A stretch of DNA of 56,921 bases from positions 1 to 56,921 of the forward strand of contig JBBDSC010000030.1 in assembly GCA_040905145.1 (NCBI GenBank), written 5' to 3'. The notes under the pieces were generated by a model. The model made no database searches and was not told where the DNA came from. It saw only the letters and a program-made list of their open reading frames with translations. Position 1 is the first letter of the stretch, and the number at the start of each line of letters is the position of its first letter. Shown here piece by piece: positions 7,722 through 15,995 of the stretch. The position numbers and the translations under genes were made by a program. This DNA comes from DATGMS01 sp040905145. GTDB lineage: Bacteria > Bacteroidota > Bacteroidia > Cytophagales > Cyclobacteriaceae.

Positions 7722-8436
7722 ATCATAAATGCCTCATTTGAGATAGCTTCCCTTTTTTCTTTTCGAGCTTGAATTGCCTGGGAGCTATTTCCCGTGATCT
7801 GATGAGGATTTTTTCCATCTGGTGTCTGTTCTTCAGTGCCTTTCTGATCTTCTGGGAAATCAGGGATGCGTACTTGTAATATTTCCAGACACTGCACAGC
7901 TTTCTGTGTTTTGTCCGCATAAACATTTGTCTGGGGAGAAAGCCTGTTGACAAAAAATGCTCTTTCACCGTATATTTTTTAAGGTAGGTTAGAGTACAAT
8001 ACCCCAGGTTTCTGATGGACAGATCATCCTTCTGAATGTCTTGGGTAAAATCTCCGGAATCCGACTGGTCGTTTTTCCGGCCGTTGGCCAGTCTGAGGTC
8101 CATGGTTTTGCCACTGAGCAGATCATACCTTGCCTATCGGCAGGCAGGCTCGTACTGGATGCTTATCATGGCCTCGGAATTTGCCAGGACACCTCCGTAG
8201 CCTTTGTATTTTTCGGCAAAGGCCCTGAGAAGGGCAAACTTTGTTGAATCTTTTATTCTTACCCTCTTGAAAGCGGAAAGTCCTTCCACATCCTTGACGT
8301 CATTGAATTCCGTGGAAAGCAAGTGGTCGAGTATCCTGTTGAAAAAAAGGACCGCTTCGGAGGTGAACCTCTCATTGACTCCCTGTTTAGTGATCTCTAT
8401 ACCATATTCTTCCAGAAGATCGGCACATATCTCCAT
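7712..8436 (-). pseudogene. IS4-type transposase remnant (multiply disrupted)
   Basis: The N-terminal piece (8436 down to 8134) has KQGVNERFTSEAVLFF and VRIKDSTKFAL, the latter containing the first catalytic Asp of the DDE site, then ends ISIQYE. After a 21-bp insertion with an in-frame TAG the frame resumes as YDLLSGKTMDLRLANGRKND and SIRNLGYCTL, where the usual second catalytic Asp (RDLGYF) is Asn. Near 7950 the frame shifts, and FVNRLSPQTNVYADKTQKA continues in another frame; another shift follows before about 7800. The first 60-80 residues and the C-terminal part with the catalytic Glu are missing. It is a dead insertion sequence of the group common in Bacteroidota, bounded by inverted copies of a short repeat rather than by recognisable IS ends. 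Confidence 0.82.
8128..8148. repeat. 21-bp palindromic insertion inside the transposase remnant
   Basis: CCTTGCCTATCGGCAGGCAGG lies exactly between the codons for IQYE and YDLLSG of the transposase. Removing these 21 bases restores the family sequence IQYEYDLLSGKTMDL; with them, the coding strand reads PACR and then a TAG stop. No target duplication is obvious. It shares CTTGCCTAYCGGCAGG with the repeat at 7543-7560. Confidence 0.7.
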
Positions 8437-8498
8437 AAGGATCCCAAGGGGGATCTATGTGAATTTGTTTAAATGATTGGCAGGCGATGACTTAGACG

Positions 8499-8534
8499 CT
8501 TAGCTTGACGGCTATGGGCTGCCGGCAGGCTGGT
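8499..8534 (-). repeat. Right copy of the ~33-bp repeat flanking the transposase remnant
   Basis: On the minus strand it reads ACCAGCCTGCCGGCAG then CCCATAGCCGTCAAGCTAAG, an inverted and diverged counterpart of 7689-7721. A perfect 10-bp palindrome, CTGCCGGCAG, lies at 8519-8528. A lone TTGGCAGGCG half-element is at 8478-8486. Confidence 0.6.
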
Positions 8535-8607
8535 CTGAGTAATCTGTGGTGGATTTTCCTAAGCTTGTAGTTTATAGACAGACACGGTTAAGGGAAAAGT
8601 GCGGATG

Positions 8608-9576
8608 TCACTTTTGCAGCTGGGCAAATTCCTTGGCAAAGTAACTTAAGATGATATTGGCCCCTGCACGTTTGATACAAAGCAGGGATTCCAACATGGC
8701 CCTTTCCCCATCCAACCAGCCACGTTCAGCAGAAGCCTTGATCATGGCATATTCCCCACTGACATTATAGGCGGCGATGGGAAGTTTAAAGTTGTTCTTT
8801 AACAAGCGGATGACATCAAGATAAGCCAATGCGGGTTTCACCATTAAAAAATCTGCTCCCTCCCTCATGTCCAATTCAGCTTCTATCAAAGCCTCTTGAA
8901 AATTGGCTGGATCCATTTGGTAAGTCTTTTTATCCCCTGATTTGGGTGCAGAGTCCAAAGCATCCCTGAAAGGGTTATAGAAGGCGCTGGCATATTTAGC
9001 AGTATAGGACATAATGGACACCTCGATAAAGCCATTCTCATCCAAAATTTTTCTTAGATAACCCACACGGCCATCCATCATATCAGAAGGTCCTATTATA
9101 TCAGCGCCAGCTTTGGCTTGTGCCAAGGCCATTTTACCAAGGATATCCAAGGTTTCATCGTTCAGGATTTTTCCGCCCTTTAGCAGGCCGTCATGTCCAT
9201 CGGAACTGTAAGGGTCCATGGCTACATCGGTCATAATGCATGCTTCGGGAAAAGCTTGTTTGATTTTATGGATAGCTTTAAGATAAAACGTCCCGGAATT
9301 ATAGCTTTCGGTAGCATATTTGTCTTTTTTGCTTTCCGGATAAGCAGGGAAAACATCAAAGGTCATAATTCCAAGGCCCATGCACGCTTCGATCTCCTCA
9401 AGCATAAGATCTAAAGAATACCTGAAAATGCCCGGCATGGAATTCACCTCTATCTTCTGGTTGACACCATCAATTAAAAACAGGGGGAATATAAAATCTT
9501 TGACAGAGAGCCTGGTTTCTTCTACCATGGAGCGGATAACGGCTGATTTTCTGTTTCTTCTAGGCCTTTTATGCAT
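8608..9576 (-). CDS. hemB: Delta-aminolevulinic acid dehydratase (porphobilinogen synthase)
   Basis: 322 residues, family length. It condenses two 5-aminolevulinate molecules to porphobilinogen for haem synthesis. The two active-site lysines are Lys194 (SYTAKYASAFYNPFRDA) and Lys247 (DFLMVKPALAYLD). The metal region reads TDVAMDPYSSDGHDG (116-130): the three cysteines of zinc enzymes are absent and Asp or Ala/Ser replaces them, so this is a non-zinc, magnesium-type HemB. It is the last gene of a likely rocD-HAD-hemB operon, starting 24 bases after the HAD gene. No other haem genes are near. Confidence 0.97.
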   Translation of the reverse strand: MHKRPRRNRKSAVIRSMVEETRLSVKDFIFPLFLIDGVNQKIEVNSMPGIFRYSLDLMLEEIEACMGLGIMTFDVFPAYPESKKDKYATESYNSGTFYLKAIHKIKQAFPEACIMTDVAMDPYSSDGHDGLLKGGKILNDETLDILGKMALAQAKAGADIIGPSDMMDGRVGYLRKILDENGFIEVSIMSYTAKYASAFYNPFRDALDSAPKSGDKKTYQMDPANFQEALIEAELDMREGADFLMVKPALAYLDVIRLLKNNFKLPIAAYNVSGEYAMIKASAERGWLDGERAMLESLLCIKRAGANIILSYFAKEFAQLQK

Positions 9577-9600
9577 ACTATTATGGTTTTAATTTGGGGC

Positions 9601-10263
9601 TTAATTCAAAATTTCTTTGATCTGATCAACAGAGATGGTATGGTAATCCTGAATATATAATTGGCAAGGCGGCAACTCTTCTTTGGTATGGGAAGATAGT
9701 ACCCCTACCACTTGCATGCCTGCATTGAGGGCCGCAGAAACACCGGAAAATGAATCCTCGAATACCACGCAGTTTTCTGGGGGAACAGCAAGATTTTCGG
9801 CTGATTTGAGATAGATCTCGGGATCCGGTTTATGCTTGCTGACATTTTCACTGGCAAGGATGGATTCCATTTTTGACCTAAATCCCAAGGATTCCATGAT
9901 CAACTCCAGGTTGGATTTTGGGGCAGACGTGGCTACTCCCATTTTGAACCCGGCATCCTTGAGACTTTCCAGGAATTCAATAAAGCCTCCAATAGGGGCA
10001 ATTTCATTGGCATAAATTTCCCGGAAGAGTTCTTCCTTTTCATTTTCCAGGTCAATAAATTCCTTTCCTACAATTTCCCTCCCCAGGAAATGATTAAGAA
10101 TATAGCTGTTGTTTTTCCCATACATATGTTGGACAAATTCCTCCTCGGTAGGGTAAAGACCTCTTTTTGCAAAAAAACGTTGATAGGCTTTGGTGTGATA
10201 AGGGTTGGTGTGGCATATAACCCCATCCATGTCAAAGATGACGGCTTGATGATTTTTGTTCAT
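9601..10263 (-). CDS. HAD-superfamily hydrolase (beta-phosphoglucomutase-like)
   Basis: 220 residues. All HAD motifs are present: FDMDGVI with the nucleophile Asp11 and acid/base Asp13, Ser113 in VATSAP, Lys145 in KHKPDPEIY, and Glu169/Asp170 in VVFEDSFSG. A helical cap occupies about residues 16-85, the subfamily I arrangement of beta-phosphoglucomutase and sugar-phosphate phosphatases. It sits 21 bases after rocD and 24 before hemB on the same strand, but neither neighbour points to a particular substrate. It could dephosphorylate a small sugar phosphate or isomerise one; I cannot decide. Confidence 0.88.
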   Translation of the reverse strand: MNKNHQAVIFDMDGVICHTNPYHTKAYQRFFAKRGLYPTEEEFVQHMYGKNNSYILNHFLGREIVGKEFIDLENEKEELFREIYANEIAPIGGFIEFLESLKDAGFKMGVATSAPKSNLELIMESLGFRSKMESILASENVSKHKPDPEIYLKSAENLAVPPENCVVFEDSFSGVSAALNAGMQVVGVLSSHTKEELPPCQLYIQDYHTISVDQIKEILN

Positions 10264-10284
10264 GCTTTCAAAAATGTTAGTTTT

Positions 10285-11520
10285 TCACAAATCCGCAAAG
10301 GTCTTCTCAATAATGCGGCAACAATCACTCAATTGATCCTCGGTTATCACCAAAGGAGGGGAGAAACGAATAATGTTTCCATGCGTTGGTTTGGCTAGAA
10401 GCCCATTATCTTTTAAGGCCATGCAGATATCCCAGGCAGTGGAACTTTCTTCTGTATCGTTGATTACAAGGGCATTTAATAATCCTTTACCCCTAATAGT
10501 ATTTATCCATTTGTTGCTGTTGACCAGGTTTTGCATCCGGCTACGGAAAATTTCCCCCAATTGATCTGCATTTTCGGCTAATTTTTCATCTTTGACTACT
10601 TCGAGCGCAGTCATCACTACCTTGGCACCCAGTGGGTTTCCGCCGAAAGTAGAGCCATGTTGTCCTGGTTGGATTACATTCATGACGTCATTATTGGCGA
10701 GGACGGCAGAGACGGGATAAAAGCCTCCAGAGAGGGCTTTGCCCAGGAGCAAAATGTCGGGAGTGATCTGTTCATGGTCACATGCGAGAAGTTTTCCTGT
10801 TCTTGCGATGCCTGTCTGGATTTCATCCGCTATAAAAAGCACATCGTGTGCTTTGCAAAGCTCAAGGCAATCGGTTAAGTACCCTTCATGGGGGACATGT
10901 ACGCCTGCCTCGCCTTGAATAGGCTCTACCAAGAAGGCAATTATATTTTTCTCTTCAGACAAAACCTTCTCTAAAGCAGCGGTATCATCATAGGGAATCT
11001 GAATGAATCCAGGGGTGTAGGGACCAAAGTTTTTTCTTGCATTTTCATCACTTGAAAATGAAATGACGGTGGTAGTCCTTCCATGGAAATTATTTTCAAC
11101 TACAACAATTTTGGCCTCATTTTCAGCCAGGCCTTTCTTTTCATATCCCCATTTTCTTGCAATTTTAATAGCAGTTTCCACGGCCTCCACCCCGGTGTTC
11201 ATTGGTAATACCTTGTCAAAGCCAAAGTATTCGGTGATGTATTTTTCGAATGCCCCCAAAACATCATTGTGAAAAGCCCTTGAGGTCAAGGTTAAGGTGC
11301 CGGCCTGTTCCATCAGGGCTTGTTTAATTCTAGGATGACAATGACCTTGATTTACAGCGGAATAAGCAGACAAAAAGTCGTAATATTTCTTGCCTTCGAC
11401 ATCCCAAAGAAATACGCCTTCCCCCTTTGTTAGGACTACGGGCAGCGGGTGATAGTTGTGTGCTCCGTACTTCTCTTCCAATTCAATGGCTTGATAGGTG
11501 GGGGTTGTGGATTCAATCAT
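10285..11520 (-). CDS. rocD: Ornithine--oxo-acid transaminase
   Basis: 411 residues, class-III PLP aminotransferase. The cofactor lysine is Lys261 in LLLGKALSGGFYPVSAVLAN, preceded by the PLP-binding Asp232 in ADEIQTGIARTG. The region YGAHNYHPLPVVL and the motif LVEPIQGEAGVHVP match ornithine aminotransferases better than acetylornithine aminotransferases. It converts ornithine and 2-oxoglutarate to glutamate semialdehyde and glutamate, linking arginine breakdown with proline and glutamate. It is the first gene of the rocD-HAD-hemB unit, with a candidate promoter at 11577-11608. Confidence 0.95.
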   Translation of the reverse strand: MIESTTPTYQAIELEEKYGAHNYHPLPVVLTKGEGVFLWDVEGKKYYDFLSAYSAVNQGHCHPRIKQALMEQAGTLTLTSRAFHNDVLGAFEKYITEYFGFDKVLPMNTGVEAVETAIKIARKWGYEKKGLAENEAKIVVVENNFHGRTTTVISFSSDENARKNFGPYTPGFIQIPYDDTAALEKVLSEEKNIIAFLVEPIQGEAGVHVPHEGYLTDCLELCKAHDVLFIADEIQTGIARTGKLLACDHEQITPDILLLGKALSGGFYPVSAVLANNDVMNVIQPGQHGSTFGGNPLGAKVVMTALEVVKDEKLAENADQLGEIFRSRMQNLVNSNKWINTIRGKGLLNALVINDTEESSTAWDICMALKDNGLLAKPTHGNIIRFSPPLVITEDQLSDCCRIIEKTFADL

Positions 11521-11576
11521 AAATTGTGTAATTTTGTTGCTTGGAAATTAAGGAGAATGGGAAAATTCCCTTCCGG

Positions 11577-11608
11577 CAAATATAGCAAATGCCCTTTGTA
11601 ATAATCAA
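11577..11608 (-). promoter_or_regulatory. Candidate promoter of rocD operon
   Basis: On the minus strand a -7 box TATATTTG (plus-strand CAAATATA, 11577-11584) lies 21 bases from a TTG (plus-strand CAA, 11606-11608), matching the Bacteroidota TTG-N19-21-TAnnTTTG pattern. It predicts a leader of about 50 bases before the rocD ATG. The -33 end overlaps the start codon of the divergent DUF5522 gene. Confidence 0.6.
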
Positions 11609-11775
11609 TGAAAGCTAAAAAGAAGCCAACGGAACCTTTGAAGATCAAGCCAGGGGATTTTTATATGAACGAAAATGGTTGGATGGTCTTTACCGCCCAA
11701 TATCACCTTAGGCGGGGATACTGCTGTCACAATGGGTGCAGGCATTGTCCCTATGCAACTAAAATGGATGAATAG
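11608..11775 (+). CDS. DUF5522-like 55-residue Cys-rich protein
   Basis: A short gene of 55 residues, starting MKAKKKPTEPLKIKPGDFYM. The core GDFYMNENGWMVFTAQYHL is followed by a dense cysteine cluster, RGYCCHNGCRHCPY, ending at residue 49. The spacing C-C-x3-C-x2-C-P-Y is that of the small DUF5522 family found across Bacteroidota and beyond. The cysteines probably bind a metal ion or a cluster; the function is not known. It is divergent from rocD and about 110 bases upstream of rpmB. There is no signal peptide, so it should be cytoplasmic. Length and sequence match the family, so I take it as a complete gene. Confidence 0.8.
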   Translation: MKAKKKPTEPLKIKPGDFYMNENGWMVFTAQYHLRRGYCCHNGCRHCPYATKMDE

Positions 11776-11807
11776 CAGTAATATGGCAAATAATTTTCAG
11801 GAGCCTT

Positions 11808-11839
11808 TTTGGTTATTCCCAAATAACTTCCGATATTTG
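11808..11839 (+). promoter_or_regulatory. Candidate promoter of the rpmB-rpmG operon
   Basis: TTTG at 11808-11811 and GATATTTG at 11832-11839 (one mismatch to TAnnTTTG) are 20 bases apart, the expected Bacteroidota spacing, with a 45-base leader before rpmB. Confidence 0.55.
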
Positions 11840-11884
11840 CAAACTCAATTATAAAAACGTCTTAATTTATTACGATCATATATC

Positions 11885-12127
11885 ATGGCAAAAGTTTGTG
11901 ACATAACTGGTAAGAGGGCTCGGGTAGGAAATAATGTATCACACGCGAACAATAAGACCAAGCGTAAGTTTTATCCAAACTTGCACAAGAAAAGTTTTTT
12001 CATTCCAGAAGAAGACGCTTGGATCACTTTGAAAGTTTGTACCAAAGCATTAAGGACTATCAATAAGAAAGGCATCAGTGCCGTATTGAAAGAGGCACAG
12101 GAAAAAGGTAACATTATTATAAAATAA
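11885..12127 (+). CDS. rpmB: 50S ribosomal protein L28
   Basis: 80 residues, standard for L28. Starts AKVCDITGKRARVGNNVSHA, with the conserved NKTKRKFYPNLHKKSFF segment typical of the family. Only Cys5 is present, so the zinc-ribbon cysteines of some L28 forms are absent. It is part of the large ribosomal subunit near the E site. It leads a tight rpmB-rpmG-DUF4295 operon, the usual order in Bacteroidota. Confidence 0.97.
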   Translation: MAKVCDITGKRARVGNNVSHANNKTKRKFYPNLHKKSFFIPEEDAWITLKVCTKALRTINKKGISAVLKEAQEKGNIIIK

Positions 12128-12157
12128 CTATTACCCGTATTAAAAACAGATAGAGCG

Positions 12158-12340
12158 ATGGCTAAGAAAGGTAACAGAGTACAAGTGATATTGGAATGTA
12201 CAGAGCATAAAACAAGCGGTCTTCCGGGTACATCAAGATACATCACTACCAAAAACCGCAAGAATACTACTGAAAGATTGGAGTTAAAGAAGTTTAACCC
12301 CATCATGAGGAAGGTTACGGTTCATAAAGAAATTAAATAA
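12158..12340 (+). CDS. rpmG: 50S ribosomal protein L33
   Basis: 60 residues. AKKGNRVQVILECTEHK, then RYITTKNRKNTTERLELKKF and a KVTVHKEIK tail are diagnostic. Only one cysteine (in LECTEH) remains, so it is a zinc-free L33 form. It follows rpmB after 30 bases. Confidence 0.97.
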   Translation: MAKKGNRVQVILECTEHKTSGLPGTSRYITTKNRKNTTERLELKKFNPIMRKVTVHKEIK

Positions 12341-12405
12341 AATAAGGCGTGTGTTATTGTTGGTAAGCTTATTGACCATACACCAAACCTTTAAACTTCA
12401 ACAAT

Positions 12406-12558
12406 ATGGCTAAGAAAGTAGTAGCAACCCTGAAAAAAGAAGGCGGTGTCACTTATGCTAAAGTGATCAAGGCTGTAAAGTCTGAAAAAACCGGTGCCTA
12501 TTCCTTCAAAGAAGAAATGGTTCCAACCACCCTGGTTCAGGATACCCTAAAGAAATAA
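12406..12558 (+). CDS. DUF4295 domain-containing protein
   Basis: A short gene of 50 residues: MAKKVVATLKKEGGVTYAKV at the start, KEEMVPTTLVQDTLKK at the end. It is the small basic protein that follows L33 in most Bacteroidota genomes (DUF4295). The conserved position and the MAKK start suggest a ribosome-linked role, but none is proven. It lies 65 bases after rpmG and before a terminator, so it is the last gene of the ribosomal-protein operon. Confidence 0.9.
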   Translation: MAKKVVATLKKEGGVTYAKVIKAVKSEKTGAYSFKEEMVPTTLVQDTLKK

Positions 12559-12587
12559 TTGAGTTGCAGCATTGTGCATATAATAAG

Positions 12588-12618
12588 ATCCCTCCCGATG
12601 AGAAACGGGGGGGATTTT
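12588..12618 (+). terminator. Terminator after the rpmB-rpmG-DUF4295 operon
   Basis: ATCCCTCCCG (12588-12597) pairs with CGGGGGGGAT (12606-12615), one G-T pair, 8-base loop, followed by TTT. It separates the operon from ftsY, which begins 35 bases later, so ftsY depends on read-through or on its own promoter. Confidence 0.85.
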
Positions 12619-12652
12619 ATTGTTATATTCAAGGCTTATTTGATGAATGACT

Positions 12653-13609
12653 ATGGCAATTTTCGATTTCTTTTCCAAAGATAAAAAAGAAAGCCTTGAC
12701 AAAGGCCTTCAAAAATCCAATGAAAACCTCTTTTCCAAACTGGGAAAAGCGATGGTTGGTAAGTCCAAAGTAGATGAAGATATCCTTGATGAATTGGAGG
12801 AGATCCTGATTACTTCGGATGTAGGGGTGGATACTACCATAAAAGTTATTCGTAAAATAGAAGCGCGGGTGGCTAGGGACAAGTACATCAATACTGCCGA
12901 ACTTGATCAAATCCTAAGAGAGGAGATTGCTGGATTGTTGGAGGAAAATAAGAACGGGGAATTATCCGATTTCGATCTTCCCAAAGATAAAAAACCCTAT
13001 ATCATCATGGTGGTGGGAGTTAATGGGGTGGGTAAAACGACCACTATTGGCAAACTTGCTTATCACTACAAGCAGGCAGGTAAATCCGTTGTCTTAGGTG
13101 CCGCAGATACCTTTAGGGCGGCTGCTGTGGACCAATTGATTCAGTGGGGCGGTCGAGTGGATGCACCTGTAATTTCCCATGGCATGAATACCGATCCGGC
13201 TTCGGTTGCTTTTGACACTGTAAAGAAAGCAGTAGATATGGGAACAGATGTGGTGATTATAGATACAGCGGGCAGATTGCACACAAAGGTAAACCTCATG
13301 AACGAACTGGGTAAGATCAAACGGGTAATGCAGAAGTTTATAGCCGACTCGCCGCATGAGGTTTTGTTGGTGTTGGATGGTTCTACGGGCCAGAATGCTT
13401 TTATACAGGCCAAAGAATTTACCAAAGTCACCGAAATCACTTCCCTGGCAATCACCAAATTGGATGGGACTGCCAAAGGCGGGGTGGTGATCGGCATTTC
13501 CGATCAATTTAAAATCCCTTTAAAGTATATTGGGGTAGGGGAAAAAATGACTGATCTGCAAGTATTCAACAGCAAGGAATTTGTAGATTCATTGTTTAAA
13601 AAGAAATGA
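12653..13609 (+). CDS. ftsY: Signal recognition particle receptor FtsY
   Basis: 318 residues from the ATG that gives MAIFDFFSK; an ATG two codons earlier is possible. Four-helix N domain at about 15-100, then the SRP GTPase: G1 VVGVNGVGKTTTIGKLA, DTFRAAAVDQL, G3 DTAGRLHTK and G4 TKLDGTAKGG. It is a short form without the long acidic N-terminal domain of E. coli FtsY; the first residues (IFDFFSKDKK) are an amphipathic basic helix that probably binds the membrane. It receives ribosome-SRP complexes for insertion of membrane proteins. Confidence 0.97.
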   Translation: MAIFDFFSKDKKESLDKGLQKSNENLFSKLGKAMVGKSKVDEDILDELEEILITSDVGVDTTIKVIRKIEARVARDKYINTAELDQILREEIAGLLEENKNGELSDFDLPKDKKPYIIMVVGVNGVGKTTTIGKLAYHYKQAGKSVVLGAADTFRAAAVDQLIQWGGRVDAPVISHGMNTDPASVAFDTVKKAVDMGTDVVIIDTAGRLHTKVNLMNELGKIKRVMQKFIADSPHEVLLVLDGSTGQNAFIQAKEFTKVTEITSLAITKLDGTAKGGVVIGISDQFKIPLKYIGVGEKMTDLQVFNSKEFVDSLFKKK

Positions 13610-13741
13610 AACATGGTAAGAGTTTCCCACACACCAAGATGATTATTTCAGCGATATTCCACTTACCACTGAAATAAATCATATACACATTAAATAGGCT
13701 TTCACCCAATAGTAAGGTACTCCTTCTTCCGGGTTTATTTA

Positions 13742-15088
13742 TCAGTCCAAAGGTTCCTTCTTGTCCTCGACAAGTTTTCCCCGTTCCTTTGGCTTTACAT
13801 AGCTGGGCCGGATCAGTAACCGAAGGGCCGGGTCAAAGGAGAAATAATTCCAGAACCAATCCAAAAAAACCAAAATTTTATTTTTTACCCCTAATATGGC
13901 CATAATATGAACAAATAGCCATATTATCCATGCGAAAAAGCCCTGAAACTTTATAAAGGGCAAATCTACCACTGCCAACTTTCTGCCTATGGTGGCCATA
14001 GATCCTAAATCTTTATAAACAAACTCCTTAAGCGGCTTATTCTTCAGTAAGGCTTTAAAGTTAGCAGCAAGATTGGAAGCCTGCTGCATGGCTACCTGTG
14101 CTACTTGAGGATGCCCTTTGGGATATTCCATTGTTTCCTGTAGGCAAAGATCCCCCAGCACATAAATATCCTCGGAGCCTATTAATTTATTGTAGAGGTC
14201 TACCTTTAATCGGCCATTCCTGGAGATTTGATCTTCTTTAAGTCCTTGGATCTGATTGGGCTTAACTCCAGCGGCCCATAAAAGGGTTTGGGTTTGAATG
14301 GGTTCATGGCCCTTGATTTTGATGGTCATGCCATCATAATCCTCGACAGCGGCATGAAGTAATACCTCGACGCCCAATTCCTGTAAAAATTCCAATGCTT
14401 TTTGGCTTGCCTGTTGGGACATTCCCATCAGCAGGTTTGGCCCCGCCTCGGCCAATACGACCTTCATGTTTTTAAAATTGAGCTGAGGATAATCCTTGGG
14501 CAGGACATTGTTCCTCAATCCTGCCATGGCGCCTGCCAATTCCACTCCCGTTGGTCCCCCGCCTACAATGACCACATTCATCATGGATTTACGCAGCTCG
14601 ATATCTGAAGTATTGATTGCCCTTTCATAATTGGATATAATTTTGTTCCTAATGTACAAAGCCTCCGAAACTGTCTTCATGGGCGTACTGTTTGCCATGA
14701 TGTTCTTCATTCCAAAAAAGTTGGTGTCCGCTCCTAAGGCCAATACCAGAGAATCATAATCGATATGCCCGACATTGGTGAAGAGCCGCTTTTTATCCTG
14801 ATCTACTGCCAATGCCTCGGCCATCCGAAAAGTTACATTGGGGGTATCGTGAAAAATTTTCCGGAGGGGAAAGGAAATTGCACTTGGTTCCAATCCCGCA
14901 GTAGCTACCTGGTAGAACAGAGGTTGGAATTGATGATAGTTGTTTTTATCCAATAAAATCACCTGGTAGGGTGCACCCATTAACTTCCTGGCCAGCTTTA
15001 ATCCAGCAAACCCAGCCCCCAATACTACAATTTTTTTATCAGCCGTGTCAGGGAGATTGGGTATGGCTGTAGTGCTTGAAAAATCCAT
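13742..15088 (-). CDS. ndh: Type II NADH:quinone oxidoreductase
   Basis: 448 residues. FAD-binding VVLGAGFAGLKLA at 21-33, followed by KNNYHQFQPLFYQVATAGLEP, which is diagnostic for NDH-2. The NADH-binding fold carries VIVGGGPTGVELAGAMAGL, and the second FAD motif is LLWAAGVKPN...VYVLGDLC-like (IYVLGDLCLQ). The C-terminus (about 385-425) has hydrophobic segments, GFFAWIIWLFVHIMAILG, that anchor it to the cytoplasmic face of the membrane. It oxidises NADH with quinone and pumps no protons. It is transcribed alone, divergent from yebC. Confidence 0.93.
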   Translation of the reverse strand: MDFSSTTAIPNLPDTADKKIVVLGAGFAGLKLARKLMGAPYQVILLDKNNYHQFQPLFYQVATAGLEPSAISFPLRKIFHDTPNVTFRMAEALAVDQDKKRLFTNVGHIDYDSLVLALGADTNFFGMKNIMANSTPMKTVSEALYIRNKIISNYERAINTSDIELRKSMMNVVIVGGGPTGVELAGAMAGLRNNVLPKDYPQLNFKNMKVVLAEAGPNLLMGMSQQASQKALEFLQELGVEVLLHAAVEDYDGMTIKIKGHEPIQTQTLLWAAGVKPNQIQGLKEDQISRNGRLKVDLYNKLIGSEDIYVLGDLCLQETMEYPKGHPQVAQVAMQQASNLAANFKALLKNKPLKEFVYKDLGSMATIGRKLAVVDLPFIKFQGFFAWIIWLFVHIMAILGVKNKILVFLDWFWNYFSFDPALRLLIRPSYVKPKERGKLVEDKKEPLD

Positions 15089-15236
15089 CGCAAATTGAAC
15101 AGGTTTTATGTAAATTTAAGTATTCTAAATGGTAATATTCAAAAGATATTCCGAAAGAACAGGGGGATATAAAAACTTATTTGTTTTTAAAGGAATGGTA
15201 AGGGCAAATCAAAAGATTTATTAATTTTACAAGCAT

Positions 15237-15944
15237 ATGGGAAGAGCATTTGAGTTTAGAAAAGAAAGGAAGTTTAAGCGTTGGAGTAAAATGTCCAAAG
15301 TTTTTACGCGATTAGGAAAGGAAATAGTAATGGCTGTAAAAGCTGGCGGACCTGACCCGGACAGCAATTCGAGGCTTCGAACCATCATTCAAAATGCCAA
15401 AGGTGCTTCTATGCCCAAAGATCGTATAGAAGCCGCCATCCTTAGGGCAAGCAACAAAGAGGAAAAAGATTATGAAGAAGTAGTATATGAAGGTTATGGG
15501 CCTCATGGTATTGCTGTTTTGGTAGAAACGGCTACGGACAACATCAATAGGACAGTGGCGAATATTAGACATTATTTTTCCAAAGCAGGCGGTTCCTTGG
15601 GTACTTCAGGCTCAGTGAGTTTTATGTTTGACAGAAAGGCTGTTTTCAGTTTCCCGAAAGCCGATTTTGATGTGGAAGAATTGGAATTGGCACTAATAGA
15701 TTTTGGGTTGGATGATATTGATGAGAATGAGGGCGAAATTTTTGTTTATACGGTATTTGAGGACTTTGGGAGCATGCAAAAAGCATTGGAAGATAAAAAT
15801 GTAGAAGTGACCAGTGCTGAATTCCAGAGGTTTCCTATGTCTACGACCGAGCTTTCTCCGGAGCAGGAGGAAGAGGTGAACAAAATGATTGAACGGATGG
15901 AAGAAGATGACGATGTAAACCATGTTTTTCACAACATGGCATAA
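15237..15944 (+). CDS. YebC/PmpR family protein (translation/transcription factor)
   Basis: 235 residues, full length. Starts GRAFEFRKERKFKRWSKMSK, with the family core DSNSRLRTIIQNAKGASMPKD and later IRHYFSKAGGSLGTSGSVSFMF. Members have been described as DNA-binding regulators and, for YebC, as factors that ease ribosome stalling at proline-rich stretches; which applies here cannot be read from sequence. It is followed after 51 bases by the YjjX-like gene, so the two may be co-transcribed. Confidence 0.95.
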   Translation: MGRAFEFRKERKFKRWSKMSKVFTRLGKEIVMAVKAGGPDPDSNSRLRTIIQNAKGASMPKDRIEAAILRASNKEEKDYEEVVYEGYGPHGIAVLVETATDNINRTVANIRHYFSKAGGSLGTSGSVSFMFDRKAVFSFPKADFDVEELELALIDFGLDDIDENEGEIFVYTVFEDFGSMQKALEDKNVEVTSAEFQRFPMSTTELSPEQEEEVNKMIERMEEDDDVNHVFHNMA

Positions 15945-15995
15945 CGAATTGAACCAAGACAGACTCAAAGATTTTTGATAATAAAGAATTAAGCC

